Part shown: positions 54,389 to 62,449 of the stretch, one piece after another
Layout: each line of letters starts with the position of its first letter
Numbering within the stretch: position 1 is the first letter of the stretch
NCBI RefSeq assembly: GCF_025147465.1
Contig: NZ_JALXOZ010000009.1
Span: 30,384-94,383 of the forward strand
DNA length: 64,000 nucleotides
Reading direction: 5' to 3'
Origin: Dermabacter sp. p3-SID358
GTDB taxonomy: Bacteria > Actinomycetota > Actinomycetes > Actinomycetales > Dermabacteraceae
The notes under the pieces: model-generated
What the model was told of the DNA's origin: nothing
Databases searched by the model: none
The model's input: the letters and a program-made list of their open reading frames with translations, nothing else
Made by a program: the position numbers and the translations under genes

Positions 54389-54403
54389 TACCCCATAGGG
54401 GTA
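54389..54403. promoter_or_regulatory. CsoR-type copper operator upstream of cueP remnant
   Basis: TACCCC-ATA-GGGGTA is a perfect palindrome about the centre, the known CsoR box form. It lies between the divergently placed cueP start (54345) and the 3' end of the cation-efflux gene. Confidence 0.8.
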
Positions 54404-54465
54404 GTGCCTACCTGTGTGATGCGGAAGCGCCCCGCCCGGTACGAGCCCGGGAGGGGGCGCTGCGT

Positions 54466-55407
54466 TCAGTCGTGCTTGCTGACTTCCGGTTCATGTTCGG
54501 CAATGTGCTCGGTCTCGATCTGGAAGGTTGCGTGATGGACGGAGACCTCGAAGTGTCCTGCGACGCAGTCTTTGATCTCTTGGAGCATCTGGGCGGCATG
54601 ACCGTCGGTGAAGCATTCGTCGTCGACGACGACGTGGGCGGTCAGGGTCGGTAGGCCGGTCGCCACAGTGGAGGCGTGCAGATCATGAACATCCTGGACG
54701 TGGTCGAGTTCGAGGATGTGTGAGCGGACTTTGTCGAGGTCGAGGCCCTTAGGAGTGAACTCCATGAGGACGCCGGTGGTCTCGCGCATCAGCTTGAACG
54801 CGCGAGGCACGATCAGGGTGGCGATGAACAGTCCGGCGATGGCGTCGGCCTGCATGAACCCGGTCGTGGAGATCACGATCGCCGCGATGATCACTCCGAG
54901 TGAGCCGAGGGCGTCGTTGAGGACTTCGAGGAACGCGGCACGCATGTTGAAGTTCGAACCGCGGCTGGAGGCGAGGATGGTGATGGCGATGATGTTCGCG
55001 ACCAGGCCGATGATGCCGAAGATCAGCAGTTCGCTTGCGGGCACCTCCGGCGGCTCGAACAGTCGCCGGATTCCTTCGATGGCGGCGTACGTGCCCACCA
55101 CCAGCAGCAGTGCCGACTGTCCGAGGGCTGCGATCACCTCGATACGTCGGAACCCCCAGGTGCGCTTGGAGTTGGCGGGCTTGAGCATCAGCGTCCCGGC
55201 GATCAGTGCGACCAGTAGGCCGACGGCATCGGTGATGGCATGGGCGGTGTCGGTTAGCAGTGCGAGGCTGCCGGTGATGACCGAGCCGATGGCCTGGGCG
55301 ACGACGATCGTCGCGGTGATCGAGAATGCGATCCAGAGTTTCTTGCGGAAATCTCCAGGGTGCCCGGTCTCGCTGGCTGCGGGGCCGTGATTGTGTCCTG
55401 CGCCCAT
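54466..55407 (-). CDS. Cation diffusion facilitator (CzcD-like metal efflux)
   Basis: This 313-residue protein has six helices with the CDF metal site residues HAITDAVGLLVALIAG (H-x3-D) and EVLNDALGSLGVIIAA (N/D-x3-D), preceded by LALLTDTAHAITD, and a C-terminal cytoplasmic ferredoxin-like domain with His-rich tail (HHATFQIETEHIAEHEPE). It exports Zn, Cd or Co by proton antiport. It is two bases downstream of the arsR gene, so it is co-transcribed and controlled by it. Confidence 0.92.
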   Translation of the reverse strand: MGAGHNHGPAASETGHPGDFRKKLWIAFSITATIVVAQAIGSVITGSLALLTDTAHAITDAVGLLVALIAGTLMLKPANSKRTWGFRRIEVIAALGQSALLLVVGTYAAIEGIRRLFEPPEVPASELLIFGIIGLVANIIAITILASSRGSNFNMRAAFLEVLNDALGSLGVIIAAIVISTTGFMQADAIAGLFIATLIVPRAFKLMRETTGVLMEFTPKGLDLDKVRSHILELDHVQDVHDLHASTVATGLPTLTAHVVVDDECFTDGHAAQMLQEIKDCVAGHFEVSVHHATFQIETEHIAEHEPEVSKHD

Positions 55408-55409
55408 GT

Positions 55410-55799
55410 CTACTTCTTCTCCGTATCTGTCGCGTGGTGGGTATGTGGGAGTCGCAGGTGCGTGCAGAGCAGGGCCTGCGTGCCGGTGGCATCGAGGAGG
55501 CATTCGGCAGCGGCGACGAGGGTACGCAGGAGTTCGGGCTGTGTCAGCGAGTACCAGGTGGAGCGCCCTTCCGGGCGCATCGTCGCCAGGCCGCACTCAA
55601 CGAGAAAGCCGACATGTTTGCTTACCGTGGACTGGGCCAGGCCCATGTGCTCGACCAGATCGCGGACCCGGTGCTCGCCCGAGGCGAGGTGCTGCACGAT
55701 CGCCAACCTCGTCGGTTCTGCAAATGCCTGGAACAGGTGGGCGTACGCTGCTGTCGCCACCTCGTCGAGGGTTGCCCCCTCTTGTTGATTCATAGTCAT
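55410..55799 (-). CDS. ArsR/SmtB-family metal-responsive repressor
   Basis: This 129-residue protein has the winged helix (FAEPTRLAIVQHLASGEHRVRDLVEHMGLAQSTVSKHVGFL) with metal-type Cys/His residues in the C-terminal helix and tail (AECLLDATG, LLCTHLRLPHTHH), similar to CmtR/CadC-like sensors. It should be released from DNA by Cd, Zn or Pb and derepress the following CDF gene. The ATG at 55799 is preceded by TATAAT with a 6-nt gap, so it is leaderless; ATG 55793 is an alternative. Confidence 0.88.
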   Translation of the reverse strand: MTMNQQEGATLDEVATAAYAHLFQAFAEPTRLAIVQHLASGEHRVRDLVEHMGLAQSTVSKHVGFLVECGLATMRPEGRSTWYSLTQPELLRTLVAAAECLLDATGTQALLCTHLRLPHTHHATDTEKK

Positions 55800-55801
55800 A
55801 T

Positions 55802-55834
55802 AGCGATTATATCGCTCTATGACGATATTGTCGA
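55802..55834 (-). promoter_or_regulatory. arsR promoter and overlapping ArsR operator
   Basis: On the minus strand TCGACA (55834-55829) and TATAAT (55811-55806) are 17 bp apart, and the ATG follows 6 nt after the -10 box. A perfect palindrome AGCGAT-ATA-ATCGCT (55802-55816) covers the -10 box, so the bound repressor would block polymerase. Confidence 0.75.
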
Positions 55835-55939
55835 GTGTGATCTGTCGCTCGATGCGAAATGAAGCTCAGAGGTTCCGGCGCGCCCGAGGGTGGACTGCCC
55901 GCTTCCTGCGACGCGTGCCTTATTGGATTCGGCGGAAAG

Positions 55940-56013
55940 TGGAGGTGCCTACGGGACTCGAACCCGTGTACAAGGTTTTGCAGACCGCTGCCTATCCTCT
56001 CGGCCAAGGCGCC
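55940..56013 (-). tRNA. tRNA-Cys(GCA), degenerate copy in the island
   Basis: The minus strand reads GGCGCCT acceptor, D arm GGCCGAG-AGG-ATAGGC, anticodon loop CTGCAAA (GCA), T arm CACGGG-TTCGAGT-CCCGT and AGGCACC-T-CCA. That is a complete 74-nt tRNA-Cys outline. However, C3 faces A70 in the acceptor stem and C28 faces T42 in the anticodon stem, with a G-T at 27-43. It may be an element-borne tRNA of reduced stability or a decaying gene. Confidence 0.8.
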
Positions 56014-56028
56014 AAGTCGCCGGCAAGA

Positions 56029-56547
56029 TCAGTCGCCCGGCGTGAGGCCGGCAACCAGGTTGAAGGCGCCGGTGAGAATGTTCAGCGACACGACCCCGAC
56101 GACATCAGAGATCTCACGGTCGCTGTACCCGAACCCCCGAAGCTCGTCGATCTGCTCGTCGGTGATCGACGCAGGCTCACGGTAGACCTGGAGGCCGAGC
56201 GCGATCATCGCCGCGACCGGGCCGGTCATCGCCGTACCCTGCTGGGCGAGTGCGATCTCGTTATCGCTGACCCCGAGTGATCGTGCCGCGCTGATGTGCG
56301 AGGCCAGGCACATTCCGCATCCTTGCTGCGACTGCACGGCGATCGAAACGAGCTCGCTGACCTTGCGGTCGAGCTTGGCGCGACGCATGGCTTTGCTCAG
56401 CTGGAGATAACCGCCGAGCACCGCCGGGGAATGCGCCATCGTCGAGACCATGTCTCCGACCTCGCCGTGCCGCTCGACGAGATCGCCGAGCAAGTCTCGT
56501 GAGCTCCCCACTGCGGTCTCAGGGGTCAATCGGGAAAAACGGGGCAT
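56029..56547 (-). CDS. AhpD-like carboxymuconolactone decarboxylase-family protein
   Basis: This 172-residue protein has the AhpD catalytic motif SQQGCGMCLASHISAA (C-x2-C with the downstream His) in the all-helical CMD fold, so it is probably a peroxidase or thiol oxidoreductase-like redox protein and not a true decarboxylase. AAGGAGGCATT precedes the ATG. It follows a 59-residue protein gene by 13 bp and shares its CsoR-type operator, so copper probably induces it. Confidence 0.85.
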   Translation of the reverse strand: MPRFSRLTPETAVGSSRDLLGDLVERHGEVGDMVSTMAHSPAVLGGYLQLSKAMRRAKLDRKVSELVSIAVQSQQGCGMCLASHISAARSLGVSDNEIALAQQGTAMTGPVAAMIALGLQVYREPASITDEQIDELRGFGYSDREISDVVGVVSLNILTGAFNLVAGLTPGD

Positions 56548-56560
56548 AATGCCTCCTTAG

Positions 56561-56740
56561 TCAGTTTGGTCGCGAGTTCGAGGTTGAACCCGCAGGGATG
56601 CGTTCCTGCTGCTGATGCCCGGCATGTACACCGGTCAATAGGTAGAAGTCGCCGGACTCGCGTTGCTGCCGACTCACGATCCCGGCCGCATCCAGGTGCG
56701 GTGTGTCATACGTGGCGTGCGCGTGTTCAGCCTCTCTCAT
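56561..56740 (-). CDS. Small His-rich protein in a copper-regulated unit
   Basis: This 59-residue protein reads MREAEHAHATYDTPHLDAAG with several His residues and HAGHQQQER further on. It has no signal peptide and no recognised family. AAAGG and TAGGA lie 8-16 nt before the ATG, and a CsoR box ends 20 bp upstream. The AhpD-like gene follows. A metal-binding role would fit but is only inferred. Confidence 0.5.
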   Translation of the reverse strand: MREAEHAHATYDTPHLDAAGIVSRQQRESGDFYLLTGVHAGHQQQERIPAGSTSNSRPN

Positions 56741-56759
56741 AGTCACCAATCCTACCCTT

Positions 56760-56774
56760 TACCCCTATGGGGTA
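56760..56774. promoter_or_regulatory. CsoR-type copper operator upstream of the small His-rich gene
   Basis: TACCCC-TAT-GGGGTA is a perfect palindrome about the centre, 20 bp before the start codon of the minus-strand gene. Confidence 0.82.
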
Positions 56775-56781
56775 TCAAGTA

Positions 56782-57519
56782 TTATCCGATTGGTTTGAAG
56801 GACTCGGAGACGCGTGGCCGGGTGCGGCGGATTGAGGTGAGGCCAGAGACGACGGGTCCGCGCAGGAGTACGTGTCCAGTCGGAAGGGTCAACCGCGTCC
56901 AGCGGCCGGCGGTGGAGATCGCGGCCTCTCCTTCGGAGCTGAGGAACCCGAAGACGTAGGCGGCGAACGCGACGCCTTGTGGCAGCGACGCGAGGGCTGT
57001 GTCCGGGGTGCCCCAGACCATGCCCCGGATCTTGCGGGCGACATCGTCGCCGGGTTTGTCGGGAAGTGCTTGGGCCACGGCCTCGATGCCGGCACGGACG
57101 CTACGCATCAGCGTCAGACTGGACACGTCCGCAATGTATCTCCACCCGTGTTGTGGGGGTTCGACGCTGGTCCAAGCGGGTGCCAGCGAGGTCTCCGGCA
57201 GTTCGAGGGACAGGGGGTCGACGGTCGCGGTCAGGGTTTCGACGGTGACGTCGCACTGCAGCTCGGGGTCGGAATGGAGCGTGCGAAGGACGAGGATCGT
57301 AGGGGTGCGGTCGAGCGGACCACGGGGCGTTGGTACACCGCACTCATGCGCAGCAGCCCGGCCGCGGCCTGCAAGCGCACGCCGTGGGCGCCGGCTCGCC
57401 TGGCCCGTTGAGCGAAAGTGGGCGCATCGCGGGCGGACGGCGTGTCGGTGAGGATCAGGCGTGGAGGGCGTCGTGAGGGCTTCCCGCCGTGTCCTGGAAC
57501 GCGGCCTCGGGGTCCGGGA
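56782..57519 (-). pseudogene. Frameshifted conserved-looking gene downstream of csoR
   Basis: Codon-bias-rich coding sequence passes through three frames. A first piece (about 57519-57445, PDPEAAFQDTAGSPHDALHA) stops at TGA. A second (about 57460-57330, LILTDTPSARDAP, LQAAAGLLRMSAVYQ) runs into a third frame (about 57320-56782), which reads LDRTPTILVLRTLHSDPELQ, WRYIADVSSLTLMRS and VWGTPDTALASLPQG. The last part alone is open for 114 residues from 57126. No start codon is visible at the upstream end. I do not recognise the family. Confidence 0.55.
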
Positions 57520-57825
57520 TTAGGAGCGGACGAGTCGGTTGATGGCGTCGGTGGCTTCCTGTATCTTCTCGACGGCCGCCTCGTCGCTGAGCTTCGCTGC
57601 GTCGAGCACACAGTGCTTGAGATGATCGTCGAGTAGACCGGTCGCGACCCCCTGGAGGGCGCGGGTCAGGGCGGATACCTGGGTGAGGATGTCGATGCAG
57701 TATTTCTCTTCATCGATCATCTTCGCGATCCCTCGGGCTTGACCCTCAATGCGCTTCATACGGCCGAGGTAGCGCTCCTTGTCGTTGATGTATCCGTGCT
57801 GATGAGAATCGGTGTCGACAGACAT
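57520..57825 (-). CDS. csoR: CsoR-family copper-sensing repressor
   Basis: This 101-residue protein has the CsoR fold with GRMKRIEGQARGIAKMI and the Cu(I) ligands Cys43 (KYCIDIL), His68 and Cys72 (DDHLKHC). Bound copper releases it from TACCCC-N3-GGGGTA operators. AAGGAC lies 8 nt before the ATG at 57825; the ATG six bases earlier would be too close. It follows the copper ATPase gene by 10 bp, so repressor and pump are made together. Confidence 0.94.
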   Translation of the reverse strand: MSVDTDSHQHGYINDKERYLGRMKRIEGQARGIAKMIDEEKYCIDILTQVSALTRALQGVATGLLDDHLKHCVLDAAKLSDEAAVEKIQEATDAINRLVRS

Positions 57826-57835
57826 GGGCATGTCC

Positions 57836-60073
57836 TTACTTCTGGCGTTCCAGGACGGAACGCGTGCTGGCTTCGGGTGTGAGGTCGATGCGCCGCAGGA
57901 GTTGGGCGTTGAGCGCGACGACCACGGTGGAGGCCGACATCAGGATCGCGCCGATCGACATTGGCAGGACGAATCCCACCGGTGCCAGGATGCCGGCCGC
58001 AAGCGGCACGGAGATGAGGTTGTATCCGGCGGCCCACCACAGGTTCTGCTTCATCTTACCGTATGCGCGTCGTGAGAGCTGGATGATGGAGAGCACCGAC
58101 CGGGGGTCGGAGCTGGCCAGGATCACCCCGGCCGAGGCGATGGCGACATCGGTGCCGGCGCCGATCGCGATGCCGACGTCGGCCTGGGCCAGTGCCGGGG
58201 CGTCGTTGACGCCGTCGCCGACCATGGCGACCTTCTTGCCCTCGTGCTGCAGTTGGGCGACCTTGGCGGACTTGTCCTCGGGGCGGACGCCGGCGAAGAC
58301 GCGGTCGATGCCGAGCTCCCGTCCGACCTCGTTCGCCACGGCCTCGGCGTCGCCGGTGATCATGACGACCTCGACGCTCAGGGCGTGGAGGGCGTCGACG
58401 GCGTTGCGGGATTCGGGGCGGATCTCGTCGGCGAGCTTGAGGCCGCCGACCACCTGGCCGTCGCGGAGGACGTGCAGGATGATCGCGCCCTCAGAACGCC
58501 ATTCCTCGGCTGTGCCGACCTCGTGCTGGCCGGTCTCCTCAAGCAGCCGGGGGCCGCCGACGCGGACCTCCTGGCCGGCGACAGTCGCGGTGACTCCGAC
58601 GGCGGGCGAGGATGAGAAGCCGCTGGCCTGCTGAAGGGCGAGGCCCTTGTCCTTGGCGGCGGCGACGATGGCCTTGGCGAGCGGGTGCTCGCTGTCGGCC
58701 TCGGCCGAGGCCGCGAGGGCGAGGACCTGGTCGGCGTCGAGGTCGCCGGTCGGTTCGACGCCGGTGACGGTGGGCTCGCCCTTGGTCAGTGTGCCGGTCT
58801 TGTCGAAGAGCACTGCGTCGACCTGCCGCATCGACTCCAGGGCGAGGCGGTCCTTGACCAGCACGCCGCCGCGGGCGGCGCGCTCGGTGGCGATGGAGAC
58901 CACGAGCGGGATCGCCAGGCCGAGGGCGTGGGGGCAGGCGATGACGAGTACGGTGATGGTACGGACCACGGCCTCGTCGGGCATGCCGATGAGCGTCCAG
59001 ACGACAGCGGTGACCAGCGCCGCGCCGAGAGCGAACCAGAACAGCCAGGCCGCGGCCTTGTCGGCGATCCGCTGGGCGCGGGAGGAGGAGTTCTGGGCCT
59101 CGGTGACGAGCCGGTTGATCCCGGCCAGGGCGGTGTCGTCGCCGGTGGCGGTGATTTTCACCCGCAGGCCGGAGTCGGTGGCGACGGTGCCGGCGGTAGC
59201 TGTCTCGCCCTCGCCCCGAGAGACCGGGCGGGACTCGCCGGTGATCATGGACTCGTCCATGTCGGCGCGGCCGTCGACGATGGTGCCGTCGGCCGGAACG
59301 CTGCCGCCGGGGCGCACGATCACGACGTCACCCACAACGAGGTCGGCTGGGGCCACCTTAACGACGTTCTCGCCCTCGACGCGCTCGGCCTCGTCGGGCA
59401 GCAGTGCAGCCAACGAGTCGAGCGCCGAGGTGGTCTGGGCCAGGGAGCGCATCTCGATCCAGTGGCCCAGCAGCATGATCACGATCAGCAGCGCCAGCTC
59501 CCACCAGAACTCCAGCTCGTGATGGACAAGCCCGAGGGTCGCGGCCCAGGAGGCGAAGAAGGCCACCGTGATCGCCAGAGCGATGAGCAGCATCATCCCG
59601 GGCTTGCGGGACTTCAACTCGCTGACGGCGCCGGTGAGGAAGGGCCTGCCGCCCCAGACGTACATGACGGTGCCCAGTACCGCGGCGACCCAGCCCGCCC
59701 AGCCGGGGACCTCGTAGCCCAGCAGCATGGAGAACATCGGCGAGAGGGTGACCGCGGGGATGGCGATGACGAGGTTGATCCAAAACAGCCGGCGGAACTG
59801 GCCAACGTGGTCCCCGTGGCCGCCATGGCCGCTGTGATCTCCGTGGCCGCCATGGCCGCTGTGATCTCCGTGGACACCGTTCTCATCGAGGCCCGTGTGG
59901 TCTGAGTGCTGCCCGTGGTTCATGGCGTGGCCCTGGTGTCCAGTGTGCTGGCCCTCGTGCGTGCCGTGCGCCTCCGCCGAGGCGTGCGCGGACACAGACC
60001 CGTGGTGATGCTCGCCGTGAGCGGGTGCATCGGTTCCGTGACCGTGGTGCTGGTGTGAGTTCGGGTCCGTCAT
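57836..60073 (-). CDS. copB: CopB-type heavy-metal P1B ATPase with His-rich N-terminus
   Basis: This 745-residue pump has a histidine-rich tail (residues 6-90, with DHSGHGGHG tandem units), TGE actuator (278-280), the intramembrane CPH motif (380-382) and phosphorylation site DKTGTLT (Asp424). CPH with a His-rich tail marks the CopB (P1B-3) group, exporting copper or silver. No CXXC metal-binding domain is present. GAAGGAGAAGAACG precedes the ATG. Order ydhK-copB-csoR, driven from the CsoR box at 60777. Confidence 0.93.
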   Translation of the reverse strand: MTDPNSHQHHGHGTDAPAHGEHHHGSVSAHASAEAHGTHEGQHTGHQGHAMNHGQHSDHTGLDENGVHGDHSGHGGHGDHSGHGGHGDHVGQFRRLFWINLVIAIPAVTLSPMFSMLLGYEVPGWAGWVAAVLGTVMYVWGGRPFLTGAVSELKSRKPGMMLLIALAITVAFFASWAATLGLVHHELEFWWELALLIVIMLLGHWIEMRSLAQTTSALDSLAALLPDEAERVEGENVVKVAPADLVVGDVVIVRPGGSVPADGTIVDGRADMDESMITGESRPVSRGEGETATAGTVATDSGLRVKITATGDDTALAGINRLVTEAQNSSSRAQRIADKAAAWLFWFALGAALVTAVVWTLIGMPDEAVVRTITVLVIACPHALGLAIPLVVSIATERAARGGVLVKDRLALESMRQVDAVLFDKTGTLTKGEPTVTGVEPTGDLDADQVLALAASAEADSEHPLAKAIVAAAKDKGLALQQASGFSSSPAVGVTATVAGQEVRVGGPRLLEETGQHEVGTAEEWRSEGAIILHVLRDGQVVGGLKLADEIRPESRNAVDALHALSVEVVMITGDAEAVANEVGRELGIDRVFAGVRPEDKSAKVAQLQHEGKKVAMVGDGVNDAPALAQADVGIAIGAGTDVAIASAGVILASSDPRSVLSIIQLSRRAYGKMKQNLWWAAGYNLISVPLAAGILAPVGFVLPMSIGAILMSASTVVVALNAQLLRRIDLTPEASTRSVLERQK

Positions 60074-60136
60074 CGTTCTTCTCCTTCGTCATCGAGCCAT
60101 GCCGCTCACCCGGTCGCCGGGCAAGCGAACGTCGGC

Positions 60137-60745
60137 TCAGGGCGCTGGTTGGATCTCGCTCTCGACGACCCACTTGTGGTTCGTCATCTTCATGCCGTCC
60201 GTCTCGTAGTCGACCATGTAGACCGTCTCATCGGTGGACGAAGCGATGGTGGCCCTCGCGCCCTCCATGCCCTCCATGTGCTTGGCGAGCAGCGTCACCG
60301 CTGTGCCATCGGTCAGGCGCTCGTCGCCGGCATCCTCGATTTCTTCCTGCACGACCCACTTGTGGTCCGTGACGGGGTCGCCGCCACCTGCGTTAGTGTA
60401 GTTCACGGAGTACGTGTACGTGTCGAATGCGCCGGAGATCGTCGCTGTCGCACCGTCCATGCCTTCCATGTGGTCGGCCGTGAGCTGTACCTCTGTGCCG
60501 ACCGGGTATGTGGGGTCACTGGCTTCGGCGATACCCTCGGGTGCCGGTCCGCCGTCCATCGGGTGCTCCATCGAGTGATCCATTTCCTCATCTCCGCTTT
60601 CTGCATTGTCGCCGCCGTGGCCCTGCTCCTCAGTAGCCGAAGGGTCGGTCTGCTGGTCTTCGTCTGCTCCGCTGCTGCAACCGGCGAGCACGAGTGTCAC
60701 TCCGAGCACTCCTGCTGCCAGCCCTGCTCGCAGTCTCCTCTGCAT
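60137..60745 (-). CDS. YdhK-like (DUF1541) copper-associated lipoprotein
   Basis: This 202-residue protein has a lipobox (GVTLVLAGC), an acidic/His-Met linker (DEEMDHSMEHPMDGG) and two DUF1541 repeats (each with H/KHMEGMxGAxATI, HKWVV). Family members are exported and usually sit next to copper pumps, so a periplasmic-side copper role is plausible. AAAGGAG is 6 nt upstream of the ATG at 60745. A CsoR box lies 32 bp upstream and copB follows after 63 bp. Confidence 0.85.
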   Translation of the reverse strand: MQRRLRAGLAAGVLGVTLVLAGCSSGADEDQQTDPSATEEQGHGGDNAESGDEEMDHSMEHPMDGGPAPEGIAEASDPTYPVGTEVQLTADHMEGMDGATATISGAFDTYTYSVNYTNAGGGDPVTDHKWVVQEEIEDAGDERLTDGTAVTLLAKHMEGMEGARATIASSTDETVYMVDYETDGMKMTNHKWVVESEIQPAP

Positions 60746-60776
60746 GTCAGCTCCTTTCATCATGACACCTACCCTA

Positions 60777-60791
60777 TACCCCCCAGGGGTA
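60777..60791. promoter_or_regulatory. CsoR-type copper operator upstream of ydhK-copB-csoR
   Basis: TACCCC-CCA-GGGGTA is palindromic except for its centre. It lies 32 bp before the ydhK start, downstream of the ferredoxin gene. Confidence 0.82.
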
Positions 60792-60842
60792 CTAGTCAAG
60801 GATTGCGCGTTGTACCGGCGTGAATCGATCGAATTGTCCTTC

Positions 60843-61172
60843 TCAGAGGGACTGCTCATGTTGGATGGGCAATGCGGCGATGAGGGGATGGTCGAAGCCC
60901 GCCGGTCCGATCTTCGCGGCTCCACCGGGAGAACCAAATTCGTCGAAGAACTCGACGTTGGCCTTGTAGTAGTCAGACCATTCGTCGGGCAGGTCGTCTT
61001 CGTAGTAGATGGCCTCGACGGGACAAACCGGTTCGCAGGCTCCGCAGTCAACGCATTCGTCGGGATGGATGTAGAGCGAGCGTTCGCCCTCGTAGATGCA
61101 GTCGACAGGACATTCGTCGATGCAGGCGCGGTCCTTGACGTCCGCGCAGGGAAGCGCGATCGCATAGGTCAT
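60843..61172 (-). CDS. fdxA: 7Fe ferredoxin (FdxA-like)
   Basis: This 109-residue protein begins [27 protein letters not shown] and continues [21 protein letters not shown], the pattern for one [3Fe-4S] and one [4Fe-4S] cluster as in actinobacterial FdxA. It donates electrons to an oxidoreductase. It lies downstream of the FAD oxidoreductase and MFS genes on the same strand, so it may be its partner. Copy in an island suggests a dedicated role, but this is inferred. Confidence 0.93.
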   Translation of the reverse strand: MTYAIALPCADVKDRACIDECPVDCIYEGERSLYIHPDECVDCGACEPVCPVEAIYYEDDLPDEWSDYYKANVEFFDEFGSPGGAAKIGPAGFDHPLIAALPIQHEQSL

Positions 61173-61261
61173 GGCTGCTCTTCTTGGTCGGGTGCGGTTC
61201 GGCGGCGAGAGTCGGTGGGGAGTTCGGAGAAGTCGTCAGTCTCTGCCGGATCTGCGGCCGG

Positions 61262-62446
61262 CTAAGGAATGCGCAGGCGTAGGACGGTGGCTGCAAGGCT
61301 GAGGGCGATGATGATCGCACCGAGGACTGTCATCGTTCCTGACAGGGTGAGTACCGGCACGAGCAACCCGGCGACGATGGTGGGCACGCCGAATGCCAGG
61401 TAGGCGACCGTGTAGATCACAGCCATCACGGCGGCGCGTTCCGACGATGCCGTGTGGGGCATGAGTGTGCGCAGCACCCCGAGGAACGCTGTGCCGAACC
61501 CGGAACCGACGATCGCGACCGACACGACGTAGGCCGGGTAGGAACCGAGTGCGAGGGCGACGATGCTCGCTGCGGTGCCGAATGCCAGGGCGCTGGTCGC
61601 ATACAGGCTGATGGTGCGGGCGGAACGCCGCTGCAGGACGGACGAGGCGGTGATTCCGGAGATCGCCAGTGCGAAGATGACGATGCCCGCGTGGGTGTGC
61701 GTGGAGCCCCCGAGCTCACTGCCGACGAGGCCGGCTCCGAGCGCGAGGAAGAGTCCGTTGGTCGCCCACCCGGCGATAATCGCGGGCACACCGGCGGTGA
61801 ACATGCGGCGCAGGTGCAGTGGCACCATAAACCGCGGGCGGAGGTCGCCACGTCGTATCCGGGTCTTGGGGACCAGTTCCGGTGTGCTCCACACCGTCGC
61901 TGCCACGGTGAGGAAGGCGAGCACGAGCGGGCCGAAGACCGCAGTTGTCGGTTCGGGGGTGAGATCGAGGAGCAGCGCAGCACCGAGTGCCCCGGTCCCG
62001 AGACCGATCATCGGCCCGATCGTGTTCCACAGGGCTGCGATGTTCGGATGCGACGGCGGCTCGAAGTCGATCATCATCGCCGACAGGGCCGGGATGAGCA
62101 GACCCGCTGCGAGTCCTTGCAGAGCGCGGGCGACCAGGAGTGTCGCGAGGCTGTCGGCGAACCAGAACATGGCCAGGCTGAGTGCCAGCGCCAGGGAACC
62201 GGCGGTTACGACCGGACGTCGGCCGATGTGATCGGAGAGCGGTCCGAGGTAGAGCAGCGCGGCCAGGAGGGTGAAGGTGTAGACCGCGAATACGAGTGTG
62301 GTGGCGACGGGGACGAGTCCGAGCTGTTCTGCGATCTGGGGGTAGAACAACGACGGCGCGCTGGCAGCCGCCATCATGAGAATGGTCGCTGCCATCGCGA
62401 GCGCGAAACCCCGCCGCGGGATCTGCCTCGTATAGTCGCCCGCCAT
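61262..62446 (-). CDS. MFS transporter
   Basis: This 394-residue protein has twelve hydrophobic segments with the MFS motif A loop LGPLSDHIGRRPVV between helices 2 and 3. The class (drug-efflux-like, DHA1) is a guess from size and motif; the substrate is unknown. Its ATG follows the FAD oxidoreductase stop by three bases, so they are translated together. Confidence 0.85.
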   Translation of the reverse strand: MAGDYTRQIPRRGFALAMAATILMMAAASAPSLFYPQIAEQLGLVPVATTLVFAVYTFTLLAALLYLGPLSDHIGRRPVVTAGSLALALSLAMFWFADSLATLLVARALQGLAAGLLIPALSAMMIDFEPPSHPNIAALWNTIGPMIGLGTGALGAALLLDLTPEPTTAVFGPLVLAFLTVAATVWSTPELVPKTRIRRGDLRPRFMVPLHLRRMFTAGVPAIIAGWATNGLFLALGAGLVGSELGGSTHTHAGIVIFALAISGITASSVLQRRSARTISLYATSALAFGTAASIVALALGSYPAYVVSVAIVGSGFGTAFLGVLRTLMPHTASSERAAVMAVIYTVAYLAFGVPTIVAGLLVPVLTLSGTMTVLGAIIIALSLAATVLRLRIP

Positions 62447-62449
62447 CGT

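Noticed and set aside
57231..57611. A 126-codon reverse frame over the csoR end
   Set aside because: Its first part overlaps csoR antiparallel in another frame and only the middle has coding bias; it is treated as part of the frameshifted remnant.
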